The notes beneath the pieces are model-generated. The model was not told the DNA's origin. It did not search any database and saw only the letters and a program-made list of their open reading frames with translations. Positions 13,957 to 22,201 of a stretch of 64,000 nt of DNA are shown here, piece after piece. Positions within the stretch are counted from its first letter, which is position 1, and each line of letters opens with the position of its first letter. Source of the stretch: Brevibacterium siliguriense. GTDB taxonomy: Bacteria > Actinomycetota > Actinomycetes > Actinomycetales > Brevibacteriaceae. Location of the stretch: positions 1,674,001 through 1,738,000 of the forward strand of contig NZ_LT629766.1 in assembly GCF_900105315.1 (NCBI RefSeq). Direction: 5' to 3'. The position numbers and the translations under genes are program-made.

Positions 13957-13987
13957 ACCACAACAGGGCTGACTAGACTGTGAGCAA

Positions 13988-15196
13988 ATGAGACGACTCC
14001 TCACCTGGCTGTGGCTGGTCCCGATCCCGCTGACCTTCGCACTCGAACTGCTCATCGGCAGCGGGTGGCTGTTGATCCTCGGCAATATCATCGCCGTTGC
14101 CCTCGGCCTGCCCATCCTCATTCGGGCCCAACTGCGCCCAGTCCGGTCCGCACGACCGGAGTGGGCCGTCCTCGGTCTGCTCGTCGGCCTCGCTCTGGCC
14201 GCCGTCGCCGCCACGTTGAGCCTGACAACCGTGTGGTTGAGCTTGGCTGCGTTGGCGATGCTCGCCAGAGCCGCCTCGGGCCGGCTGAGCATCCTGTCCA
14301 TCGTCGTCCTCGCGGTCGCGAACGTCGTCTGCCCCCTGGTCATGGCCGACGGTGCGACCTTCGCACTCATGGTGTTGGGTCTCGTCATCGCCGCGATTGC
14401 GATCGGACTGATGCTGCGGTCGAACGATCGCACCTTGATCGAGAGGCAGGCCACCGCCGCCGAGGCAGAACGACGTCGAATCGCCACTGAACTCCACGAC
14501 CTCATCGCTCACGAGGTGACCGGGATCGTCGTCCTCGCCCAAGCCGCCGGGCGCAGCGACAACCCGGATCTGAGGACGACAGCCCTGACCAAGATCGAGG
14601 AATCGGGGACCCGCGCGCTCGAGGAGATCCGTCGCCTCGTCTCCGACGCCCGCAGCGACACCCGCGCCGATGTTGCGCCGGTGAGAGCCGCCAGTGCGAC
14701 CTCCGACCCCAGCTCGGCGGCGGCTTCCCGCACCCCGGTCGCCACCGGCCCGCAAGCCCTGCACGACCGGATCGCGGCGTTCGGTGAGTCCGCGACGATC
14801 ACGATCGACACCCCCGCCGAGGTGGCCGCCCCGGTCTGGCCCGTCCTCGACCGTGTGCTCGTCGAATCCCTGACCAACGTGCGCCGCCACGCCGGCGCCG
14901 ATGCCCCGGTGACGGTCACCGTCACGTCCGAACCCACCGACCTGACCGCTCCGGACGGCACCGAGAACTGCGTCGGCTCCGACGGTCCCACCACCCTGAT
15001 CATGACCGTGGCCAACGGTCCCGGGTCAGGCGGAATCGGCGCCGGAAGCGGTACGGGACTGAACAGTCTGCGGGTGAGGGCGGGCCACCTCGGCGGGAGG
15101 GTCTCGGCGGGACCCGAACACGGGGGAGGGTGGAGCGTGGTCGCGCGACTGCCGCTCAACCCGCAGGTCAGCTATCGAACAGGGGAGAACCGATGA
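13988..15196 (+). CDS. Two-component sensor histidine kinase, NarL-type
   Basis: This 402-residue protein has an N-terminal domain of about five to six membrane helices (residues 1-145), then a HisKA_3 dimerisation helix with RRRIATELHDLIAHEV (phospho-acceptor H170), and a C-terminal HATPase domain with the N-box ESLTNVRRHA and GTGLNSLRVRAGHLGG. A Ser/Ala-rich linker (about 235-255) is longer than usual. There is no extracellular sensing domain, so it probably senses a membrane signal. The stop overlaps the regulator start by four bases. Confidence 0.88.
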   Translation: MRRLLTWLWLVPIPLTFALELLIGSGWLLILGNIIAVALGLPILIRAQLRPVRSARPEWAVLGLLVGLALAAVAATLSLTTVWLSLAALAMLARAASGRLSILSIVVLAVANVVCPLVMADGATFALMVLGLVIAAIAIGLMLRSNDRTLIERQATAAEAERRRIATELHDLIAHEVTGIVVLAQAAGRSDNPDLRTTALTKIEESGTRALEEIRRLVSDARSDTRADVAPVRAASATSDPSSAAASRTPVATGPQALHDRIAAFGESATITIDTPAEVAAPVWPVLDRVLVESLTNVRRHAGADAPVTVTVTSEPTDLTAPDGTENCVGSDGPTTLIMTVANGPGSGGIGAGSGTGLNSLRVRAGHLGGRVSAGPEHGGGWSVVARLPLNPQVSYRTGENR

Positions 15197-15831
15197 TCAG
15201 AGTCGCCGTCGTCGACGACCAGGAGATGGTGCGAATGGGATTCTCGCTCATCCTCGACGCCGAGCCCGATATCAGTGTCATCGGACAAGCCGCCGACGGC
15301 GTCGACGCGATCGATCTGGTCAGACGCGAACAGCCCGATGTGGTCCTTCTCGATATCCGGATGCCGCGCCTCGACGGTTTGGCCGCGCTGCCGAGGTTGA
15401 CTCCGTATTCGCAGGTCATCATGGTCACGACGTTCGACGATGACGACTATGTCGATGCGGCTCTCGCCGGGGGAGCCAGCGGATTCTTGCTCAAGGACGC
15501 CGGAGCCGACCTTCTGCTCGCCGGTGTCAGGGCGGCAGCGAACGGGGATGCGCTCATCTCACCAACGCTGACTCTCGACCTGCTCAGAAGACGCACCGCC
15601 GCACCTCGGCCCGAGACCGCGCATGTCGACCGCCTCAGCGACCGGGAGACCGAGATCGCGAAGCTCGTGGCCGTGGGGCGCACGAACCAGGAGATCTGTG
15701 CCGAACTCTTCATCTCACTCGGCACAGTCAAGACTCACCTGGGCAGCATTCAGACGCGACTCGATGCCCGCAACAGAGTCGAGATCGCCGCCCGAATGTG
15801 GGAATCGGGGGTCATGCACTCCCGCGACTGA
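15193..15831 (+). CDS. Response regulator, LuxR/NarL family
   Basis: The 212-residue protein has an N-terminal receiver domain (VVDDQEMVRMG; phosphorylation site D54 in VVLLDIRMP; VTTFDDDDYVDAAL) and a C-terminal LuxR-type helix-turn-helix (LSDRETEIAKLVAVGRTNQE, LFISLGTVKTHLGSIQTRL). ATG 15193 lies within the stop of the kinase gene, with GGGGAG upstream. Targets are not visible; the YeiB-like gene 200 bases downstream is a possible one. Confidence 0.9.
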   Translation: MIRVAVVDDQEMVRMGFSLILDAEPDISVIGQAADGVDAIDLVRREQPDVVLLDIRMPRLDGLAALPRLTPYSQVIMVTTFDDDDYVDAALAGGASGFLLKDAGADLLLAGVRAAANGDALISPTLTLDLLRRRTAAPRPETAHVDRLSDRETEIAKLVAVGRTNQEICAELFISLGTVKTHLGSIQTRLDARNRVEIAARMWESGVMHSRD

Positions 15832-16034
15832 GCCTGCGCACTCGTCTCCAGCTTCGCACTCGTCTCCCGCTCCGCCCTCTCCCACCTCAGGTGCGCCCAC
15901 CCCGCGCTCGCCCTCCTCAGGTGCGCGTTCAACTCACTCGACCGGTCAGGGTCGGCCGAATGGCCGACCTGGTTGGTCAGTTCTCGGTCGCACGGCCGAT
16001 GTGTGCCGTTCTGGTCCGAGGAAGGATTGAAGTC

Positions 16035-17081
16035 ATGACAGAAACACAGACTCACACCTCATCGCCTCCCAAGGACCGGACCCGCATCGCCGCACTCGAC
16101 GTCATCCGCGGTTTCGCCCTGTGCGGGATTCTGCTGGTCAACCTGCCACCCATCTTCGACCTCGGCGTCGAAGGTGGGGCCCTCGGCTTCTACCGCTTCT
16201 ACGAAGACTTCGTGCAGAACCGGTTCTTCCCGATCTTCTCGTTCCTCTTCGGAATCGGATTCGGGCTCATGTGGCTGACCGCCCGCGACCGCAGCCCCCG
16301 ACCGCGATTGGCGCTGCTGCGCAGATTCGCTTTCCTCGGAGTCCTCGGTGGCCTGCATCAGCTCCTCCAACCCGGCGAGGCCCTGTTGCCGTATGCTCTT
16401 GCCGGGATCGTCGTCCTGCTCCCGGTCACATGGATCGCCGATCGGTGGAGAAACGGCATCACAGCGGTCCTCGGAGTCATTCTGCTCGTCGCCGGAGTGG
16501 CTGCCGGGGGAGGGCTGACCCTCATTCCCGGCCTGTTCCTGCTCGGCTTCGCCATCGGCGGCAGCGGATTCATCCGCGCGGTGCTCAGGCATCCGGGGCG
16601 CGTGGCGATCGCAGGTGCCATCGCTCTGGCGATCACGATCGCCGGTTTCGCCGGCACGGACTACTTGACTCGCCAGATCAACGGGTGGATCAATGCCGGG
16701 CTGGGTCTGACCATGGCGCTGACCTATATCGTCGTCCTTCTGCTGCTCCTGCGCACCCCCGCCGAGGCGGTCCTGAAGTCCGTGTTCGCACCGCTGGGTC
16801 GGATGGCGCTGAGCAACTACCTCGGCGCGACCGTCATTCTCGTGGTCGTGCGGCTGGTCGCGCCCGACCTCGCGCGGTTCGATGAATACGGCGGGTACCT
16901 CGCCGGTCTCCTCATCTGTCTTGGAACCATCGTCGTCCAGCTCATCGTCTCGACCATGTGGCTTCGCCGCTTCGGGCAGGGTCCGCTGGAGAAGCTGTGG
17001 CGACTGGTCACCTGGGGTCGGTCGGCACGACGGGACCAGCGTCGAGACCAGCCGAATGCACTCACGAGTTCACGCGAATGA
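16035..17081 (+). CDS. YeiB/DUF418-family membrane protein
   Basis: This 348-residue polytopic protein has the family start ALDVIRGFALCGILLVNLPP, about nine or ten hydrophobic segments, and the C-terminal DUF418 signature with PLGRMALSNYLGATVI near residue 255. Function is unsettled in the family; solute handling in the membrane is often assumed. ATG 16035 has AGGAAGG upstream; the open frame extends further back but without a start signal. Its 3' end overlaps the convergent ThDP enzyme gene by 20 bases. Confidence 0.8.
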   Translation: MTETQTHTSSPPKDRTRIAALDVIRGFALCGILLVNLPPIFDLGVEGGALGFYRFYEDFVQNRFFPIFSFLFGIGFGLMWLTARDRSPRPRLALLRRFAFLGVLGGLHQLLQPGEALLPYALAGIVVLLPVTWIADRWRNGITAVLGVILLVAGVAAGGGLTLIPGLFLLGFAIGGSGFIRAVLRHPGRVAIAGAIALAITIAGFAGTDYLTRQINGWINAGLGLTMALTYIVVLLLLLRTPAEAVLKSVFAPLGRMALSNYLGATVILVVVRLVAPDLARFDEYGGYLAGLLICLGTIVVQLIVSTMWLRRFGQGPLEKLWRLVTWGRSARRDQRRDQPNALTSSRE

Positions 17082-18738
17082 CCTCTTCCTGGTACGGCGC
17101 GATGACCTCGCCGGAGATCCGCAGATCGAGGAGCAGGAAGGGCCGATCGTCGACCGGGCGGGCCTTCCACTCGTCGACGACGGCCAGATCGGACAGGGAC
17201 CGCACGGCGACTCCGTGCCCGCCGGCGGCCGTCGCCAGCGCCGCGAAGTCGATCTCGTCGATGAGCATCGGCGACTTCTCCAGACCCTTGAGCCCGTACA
17301 GGTTGACCTCGGCACCGTAGGCCGCGTCGTTGAAGACCACGGCGATGCCGCGACCGCCGGCCACCCTGATCGCGGTGTCGAGGTCGGACAGCGCCATCGC
17401 TCCGCCGCCGTCTCCCGTGGTCAGCACGATGGCTGAGCCCGGGTTCGCGCGGGCTGCTCCGGCGACGCTGTGCCAGCCGAGCCCGATCGATTGGAAGGCG
17501 GTGCCGACCATCGCCAGACGGTCCGGTGCGCTGGGCTCCCAGAACATGTTCGCCCAGGCGATGAAATGTCCGCCGTCGGAGACGACGACCCGATCCTCGG
17601 GCAGAATTTCCCCGAGGCGGCTCGCCGCCGCACGCGGATCGAGTCGGCCATCCTCGGCGAGCTCCGACCCGACGACGTAGGCACGATCGGCAGCGGTGCC
17701 GACGGAATCGTGCCAGCGAGTGGTCGGCCCGTCCGGATGCCCTGCACCGGCGATGTCGCCCGCCGTGAGCCGGGCGTTGAGTTCAGCGGCAGCAAGTTTC
17801 GCATCGGCTCGGACGAAGCCGCTGATGCGAGCATTCGTGGCACGGTCGTCGGTGTCGATCTGCCACACCGTCGTCGAGGGATGGAAGAGCTCGCCGAAGC
17901 GCATGGTGAACTGGTTGAGGGAGGCACCGAAGACCACGGCCACATCTGCTTCGCGGACCCGTTCCATCGCAGCCGGGGCACCGAATCCGCCGGCGACTCC
18001 AAGGTCGTGTTCGGCGGCCGGGAAGATGTTGCGTCCCAATGCGGTCGTCACCGTCAGCGCACCCGTGATCTCGACGAGTTCACCGAGTTCGGTTTCGGCT
18101 CCGGCCAGCCAGGCACCGCGGCCGGCGAGCAGCAGAGGACGTTCGGCTGCGGCAAGATCGGCCGCGAGGCGATCGAGAGCAGCATGGGCGAACTCGCCGG
18201 TCGGAGCCATCGGCGCCGGGCGGCTGGGACCGGGAACGGCCGGAATCTCACCGATCTCCAGGGTGGCGACATCGTAGGGGATAGCCAGGACGACGGGTAC
18301 CCGGTAGGTCAGCGCATGCTCGATGGCCGTCACCGTCGCAGCGGCGGCATCGACACGACCGACGGTGTAGGTGCGCACTCCCACCGCCGATGCCATCGCG
18401 ATCTGATCGACATCCCACGGTCGCGGACCTGAGGTGGGTTCATCTCCGACGACGAGGACGAGGGGAACCCTGGCCTGAGCCGCCTCGGCGAGTGCGGTGA
18501 GCGTATTCGTGAACCCGGCACCATAGGTTGTGGTGGCTGCGGCGATCCGCCCGGAGGTGCGGAAGTGAGCATCGGCGGCGACGACGGCGCCGGCTTCATG
18601 CCGGACGGCGGTGTACGTTGCCGAGGTCTCACGCAGCAGGGCGTCGAGGAAGTAGGCGTTGCCGTTGCCCATGAGGCCGAAGACCTCGTCGATGTGGGCG
18701 GCAAGTGTGTGCGCGACGTGCGCGGAGGTATGAGCCAT
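17062..18738 (-). CDS. Thiamine-diphosphate-dependent enzyme, acetolactate synthase/decarboxylase family
   Basis: This 558-residue protein has the three-domain arrangement of the family. The catalytic glutamate is E48 in TAVRHEAGAVVAADAH; YGAGFTNTLTAL follows; the C-terminal ThDP domain has TTGDGGGAMALSDLD and then VVFNDAAYGAEVN as the Mg/ThDP motif. ATG 18738 is preceded by GAAAGG. It is probably a 2-keto acid decarboxylase and not a true acetolactate synthase, judged by its neighbours: a ureohydrolase, a second ThDP enzyme and a symporter. It is separated from those by an IS element and has its own upstream region. Substrate unknown. Confidence 0.75.
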   Translation of the reverse strand: MAHTSAHVAHTLAAHIDEVFGLMGNGNAYFLDALLRETSATYTAVRHEAGAVVAADAHFRTSGRIAAATTTYGAGFTNTLTALAEAAQARVPLVLVVGDEPTSGPRPWDVDQIAMASAVGVRTYTVGRVDAAAATVTAIEHALTYRVPVVLAIPYDVATLEIGEIPAVPGPSRPAPMAPTGEFAHAALDRLAADLAAAERPLLLAGRGAWLAGAETELGELVEITGALTVTTALGRNIFPAAEHDLGVAGGFGAPAAMERVREADVAVVFGASLNQFTMRFGELFHPSTTVWQIDTDDRATNARISGFVRADAKLAAAELNARLTAGDIAGAGHPDGPTTRWHDSVGTAADRAYVVGSELAEDGRLDPRAAASRLGEILPEDRVVVSDGGHFIAWANMFWEPSAPDRLAMVGTAFQSIGLGWHSVAGAARANPGSAIVLTTGDGGGAMALSDLDTAIRVAGGRGIAVVFNDAAYGAEVNLYGLKGLEKSPMLIDEIDFAALATAAGGHGVAVRSLSDLAVVDEWKARPVDDRPFLLLDLRISGEVIAPYQEEVIRVNS

Positions 18739-19015
18739 GGCTGGCCTTTCACGAATGAGATATGGAAAAGAGAGATCCCATATATGTCTCACACGCTGAC
18801 TCGGCCTTCTGCGACCCGATCGGACCCTGCGGTCCAATCGACTGCCGGCCCGGCGGCTTCGTGCCCCTTTTTCGAGCACCGGCTGATGTGCGCTCGCCCT
18901 CTTCGCCGGTGAACGGCGGTGCTGAGAGCGGCTCAGCCTGACTCTTCGAATATAGGTGACTGTGGCCTGAGCCACCAAGTCGAGTGGGGCCTGTGCGCAG
19001 ATCACCTCACCAAAA
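18739..19015. promoter_or_regulatory. Upstream region of the ThDP enzyme gene, with an inverted repeat
   Basis: ATATGG (18760-18765) and CCATAT (18778-18783) lie 12 bases apart, 22-45 bases before the start codon, within GAGATATGG / CCATATATGTCTC. They could be an operator for a cluster regulator. No gene is seen in the remaining 230 bases. Confidence 0.35.
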
Positions 19016-19045
19016 CTACCTGACGGCGGCCCAGCAACCTCGCGC
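19016..19045. repeat. Left half of a palindromic terminator split by the IS
   Basis: CTACCTGACGGCGGCCCAGC followed by AACCTCGCGC is one arm of a palindrome whose other arm is 20585-20614. With one GCGC removed the two arms join to a perfect 56-bp palindrome of the same family as 1774-1829. Confidence 0.85.
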
Positions 19046-19079
19046 TGGAGTGGTCCCCAATAGTTGGACTGCTGTGGGG

Positions 19080-19889
19080 TCAGCATAGAGCGGTTACGGC
19101 CTCTGTGGCATTGGCGGTCTTGGTCCGATACTCCATCGGAGCAAGACCGCCAAGTCGTGTCGAGATCCTCTCAAAGTTATACCAGTGAATGTACTCATCG
19201 ATCGCGGTCTTGAGGTCCTCGACAGTGTCGAACTTCTGCAGATAGAACATTTCAGACTTCAATTGCCCGAAGAAGTTCTCCGCGACCGCGTTATCCCAAC
19301 AATTTCCCTTCCGCGACATCGACGGTGTGGCACCATACTCGGCCAAGATCGCCGCCCACGACACGTGCTGGTACTGAAACCCCTGGTCCGTGTGCACCAA
19401 CGGTGCCTGACCCGGCCGAAGCCCCTGGCATGCCCTGATCAGTGACTCGTTCGTCAACGCCGTGTTCGGTGACGTCGACATCGAGTACGACACCACACTG
19501 GTATCGAAGAGATCAATGACCGGTGACAGATACAGTTTCTGATCCGCCACAGCGAATTCCGTGACGTCAGAGACCCATTTCTCATTCGGTTCCTCAGCAG
19601 TGAAGTCCCGGTTGAGGACATTGCCAGCCACACGGCCGACCGTGCCGCGGTGGGAGTTGTACCGCTTCCGGCGCACCTTGGTCTTGATCCCCATGTCCTG
19701 CATCAACCGCAGCACGGTCTTCTTCGCAATCGACAGGCCCTCTTTGACCAAGACAGTCATAATCTTGCGGTGCCCGTAGCGTTCGTTGCTGTCGGTGAAG
19801 ATCTCCCGGATCCGGGCCCTCACCTGCACATACGGGTCAGGTCTCTGACCGAAGCGTTTCTGGTGATAGAAAAACGTCGACCGCGCCAA
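19080..19889 (-). CDS. IS3-family transposase OrfB (DDE integrase domain)
   Basis: The part from its first ATG is 269 residues: an HTH_21 segment (IREIFTDSNERYGHRKIMTV) and the rve/DDE core with WVSDVTEF, LSPVIDLFD, the second Asp in LVHTDQGFQYQ and Glu in NAVAENFFGQLKSE. The frame is open well upstream of the ATG to the A7 slippery run at 19988-19994. Read in the -1 frame there it continues as an EAERAAVKARIVASLKADYP stretch, so the active product should be the OrfAB fusion. Confidence 0.9.
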   Translation of the reverse strand: MARSTFFYHQKRFGQRPDPYVQVRARIREIFTDSNERYGHRKIMTVLVKEGLSIAKKTVLRLMQDMGIKTKVRRKRYNSHRGTVGRVAGNVLNRDFTAEEPNEKWVSDVTEFAVADQKLYLSPVIDLFDTSVVSYSMSTSPNTALTNESLIRACQGLRPGQAPLVHTDQGFQYQHVSWAAILAEYGATPSMSRKGNCWDNAVAENFFGQLKSEMFYLQKFDTVEDLKTAIDEYIHWYNFERISTRLGGLAPMEYRTKTANATEAVTALC

Positions 19890-19954
19890 CCCCGCAATGC
19901 TCAGCAGCAGTGACAGTGGGTAGTCCGCCTTGAGACTGGCAACAATGCGTGCTT

Positions 19955-20524
19955 TTACAGCTGCCCGTTCTGCCTCAAGGCCTTCAGTTTTTTTAAGTAC
20001 GCGTTCTCCGCTTCCGCCCGCAGCAGCCGGTCTTGTAGCTGCCGGTACTCGGCCAGGCTGATGTCCTCGACCCGAGTCTTCTTCGCCATCACATCCGGCT
20101 TCGACGGTGCCGGGTCGGCATCCGGGTCCTGCCCGTGATCGATCGCGCGCATGCGAGCTGTTTTGCCCTTCCCCGATGCTTTGCGTGGGGTGAAAGCGTC
20201 CTCGCCCTTGTCTCGGTATTCCTTGACCCAGTCGAGGATCGGTCGCGATGATGCCAGGCCGAGTTCCTTGGCGAGTTCGACTTTGTGTTCACCGTCGAGG
20301 TATCGCTTCGCGGTCGCGATCTTCTGCTCTGCTGGTATGCGCCGGGGCTGGTGGGGTTCCATGAACGATATTGTTCCACGCACTAACCACCGGTCGTGGA
20401 GGAGTTTGAGTGTGGGTTTGTGGACGTCGAGCTTCGTGGCTGTCGCAGCGTATCCGTAGCCGTGGTCGAACAGTTCGATCGCGGCACGGGCTTGGACGTT
20501 GGTGATCAGACAGTCCTTGCGCAT
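19955..20524 (-). CDS. IS3-family OrfA (helix-turn-helix protein)
   Basis: The 189-residue protein has two helix-turn-helix segments, RAAIELFDHGYGYAATATKL and VELAKELGLASSRPILDWV, and a leucine-zipper-like end (AEYRQLQDRLLRAEAENAYL). Near its end the codons TTA AAA AAA CTG contain seven A residues (complement of 19988-19994), the frameshift site typical of the family; without shifting the protein ends 11 codons later. Confidence 0.88.
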   Translation of the reverse strand: MRKDCLITNVQARAAIELFDHGYGYAATATKLDVHKPTLKLLHDRWLVRGTISFMEPHQPRRIPAEQKIATAKRYLDGEHKVELAKELGLASSRPILDWVKEYRDKGEDAFTPRKASGKGKTARMRAIDHGQDPDADPAPSKPDVMAKKTRVEDISLAEYRQLQDRLLRAEAENAYLKKLKALRQNGQL

Positions 20525-20584
20525 GGAGTAGTCCCTTCAAGTTGGTTTGTGTTGATCACAGTCCAACTTTCGGGGACCACTCCA

Positions 20585-20614
20585 GCGCGAGGTTGCTGGG
20601 CCGCCGTCAGGTAG
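20585..20614. repeat. Right half of the split palindromic terminator
   Basis: GCGCGAGGTTGCTGGGCCGC and the following CGTCAGGTAG complete the palindrome of 19016-19045. The arm is joined to the symporter stop codon through TAATTG, exactly as the palindrome at 1774 is joined to the M23 gene. Confidence 0.85.
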
Positions 20615-20617
20615 CAA

Positions 20618-22177
20618 TTAGCGGTTGAGGCGGTCCTTCCATGCGGCCATGACCTCGGGCGAGGTCGGTTTCGACACGAGGGACCCGACGAGGTAACCGA
20701 CCAGCGAGGCGATGAGTCCCAGGTAGATGGCCGACTCGGCATAGATGCCTGAGACGATCATGACGACGATGGTGGTCACGGCACCGAGGATCATGCCGGC
20801 CATCACACCGACGATCGTGCCGCGTTTGAACACGAGACCGCCGAGGATCGGGATGAACAGGCCGGCCACCAGCAGGTTGTAGGCCACCGTGAGGGCCTCG
20901 ACGACGCTGGGCATGATCATCGCGAGCACGAGCGTCACGACACCGAGAACGATGAGATAGATGCGCGAGTCGCGCACTTCGTCACCGGTCTCGCGCACCA
21001 GCGACCGTACGAGCGTCGACCGCGCACCGGAACCGGAGCCCGCAACGCCGGACGCACTCGCCGAGGCGGCCGATCCACCCGTCGCCGCGCCGACCGCGCC
21101 ACCGCCGGCTGCTCCGCTTTCCGTGCCGCCGCCCGCATCAGACACGGTGTCCTTGCGGGCGAGGATCGGCTCGACGATGTCCTGGCGGCACACAGTCGAG
21201 GCGGCCATCAGCGACCCCGACGCCGTCGACATCATCGCGGCCAGAGCCGCAGCGAGCACGACTCCGGCGAGAACCGGAGACATGGAGGCATCGACGACGG
21301 CGACGAACACATCGTCCTGGACCTCGATGCCGGGCACGATCTTCGTCGCGGCCATGCCGATGAGCGCACCGGCGACCGCGTAGAGCAGGCAGTAGACGCC
21401 GGCGGAGAAACCGCCCCAGCGGGCCACAGCCGGGCTGCGCGCGGTGAACACACGCTGCCAGATGTCCTGGCCGATGAGCAGCCCGAGGGTGTAGATGAGG
21501 ATGTAGCCGAGGATCGCCTGCCAGCCGATGCCCACCGGTGAGGTGTGCGTCTCAGGCAGCGAGGAGAACAGCTGACCGATGCCTCCGGACTTCGAGAGCA
21601 CGAGCGGCAGCATGATGAGGAAGATGCCGATCGTCTGGATGAAGAACTGCACGAAGTCCGTCAGCGTGATCGACCACATGCCGCCGAGCATCGAATAGAG
21701 GATGACGATGCCGCCGCCGATGAGCACCGACCACACCTTACTGAGGTCGAACAGGGCGTGGAAGACCGTGGCATAGGCGACCGTTGACGTCGTCGAGATC
21801 ATCAGACCGTAGGCGGTCATGATCGCTCCCGAGACGAAGCGGGAGCCCTTGCCGTAGCGGAGTTCGAGCATCTGCGAAACCGTGTAGATCTCGAGCTTCT
21901 GAATCTTCGGGGCGAAGAACAGCGAGAGGGCGATGATGCCCAAGCCGATCGAGAACACGAGCCACATTCCCGACAGGCCGGCGGTGTAGCCCAGGCCCAC
22001 ACCGCCGATCGTCGACGCGCCGCCGAGGACGACGGCCGACATCGTGCCGGTGTACAGCAGCCCTCCGAGGCGGCGCCCAGCGACCAGGAAGTCCTCCTGG
22101 TTATGGGCCTTGAAGCGGCCCCAGACTCCGAATCCCACCATGGCGGCGAGATAGATGATGACTACCAAAGAGTCCAC
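20618..22177 (-). CDS. Sodium:solute symporter (SSS family)
   Basis: This 519-residue membrane protein has about 13 hydrophobic segments. The start, MDSLVVIIYLAAMVGFGVW, and RLGGLLYTGTMSAVVLGGAS then GYTAGLSGMWLVFSIGLG, are typical of the SSS/PutP family, as are the WSITLTDFVQFFIQTIGIF and ALAAMMSTASGSLMAASTVC segments. A Gly/Ala/Ser-rich insertion lies in the cytoplasmic loop around residues 350-380. It is 24 bases downstream of the second ThDP enzyme gene and should import that pathway's substrate. The split palindrome follows its stop codon, so readthrough towards the IS may be altered. Confidence 0.88.
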   Translation of the reverse strand: MDSLVVIIYLAAMVGFGVWGRFKAHNQEDFLVAGRRLGGLLYTGTMSAVVLGGASTIGGVGLGYTAGLSGMWLVFSIGLGIIALSLFFAPKIQKLEIYTVSQMLELRYGKGSRFVSGAIMTAYGLMISTTSTVAYATVFHALFDLSKVWSVLIGGGIVILYSMLGGMWSITLTDFVQFFIQTIGIFLIMLPLVLSKSGGIGQLFSSLPETHTSPVGIGWQAILGYILIYTLGLLIGQDIWQRVFTARSPAVARWGGFSAGVYCLLYAVAGALIGMAATKIVPGIEVQDDVFVAVVDASMSPVLAGVVLAAALAAMMSTASGSLMAASTVCRQDIVEPILARKDTVSDAGGGTESGAAGGGAVGAATGGSAASASASGVAGSGSGARSTLVRSLVRETGDEVRDSRIYLIVLGVVTLVLAMIMPSVVEALTVAYNLLVAGLFIPILGGLVFKRGTIVGVMAGMILGAVTTIVVMIVSGIYAESAIYLGLIASLVGYLVGSLVSKPTSPEVMAAWKDRLNR

Positions 22178-22201
22178 AGCGACCCTTTCTGTTGGATCGG
22201 C

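Larger units (their letters stand above)
19046..20584 (-). mobile_element. IS3-family insertion sequence (IS150-like)
   Basis: The 1539-bp element is bounded by inverted repeats that start TGGAGTGGTCCCC and match over 24 of 26 bases (19046-19071 against 20559-20584). It is flanked by GCGC on both sides, a 4-bp target duplication. Two overlapping frames on the minus strand encode OrfA and a DDE OrfB, linked by a run of seven A residues that allows -1 frameshifting. All parts look intact, so it may still be active. Confidence 0.93.
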
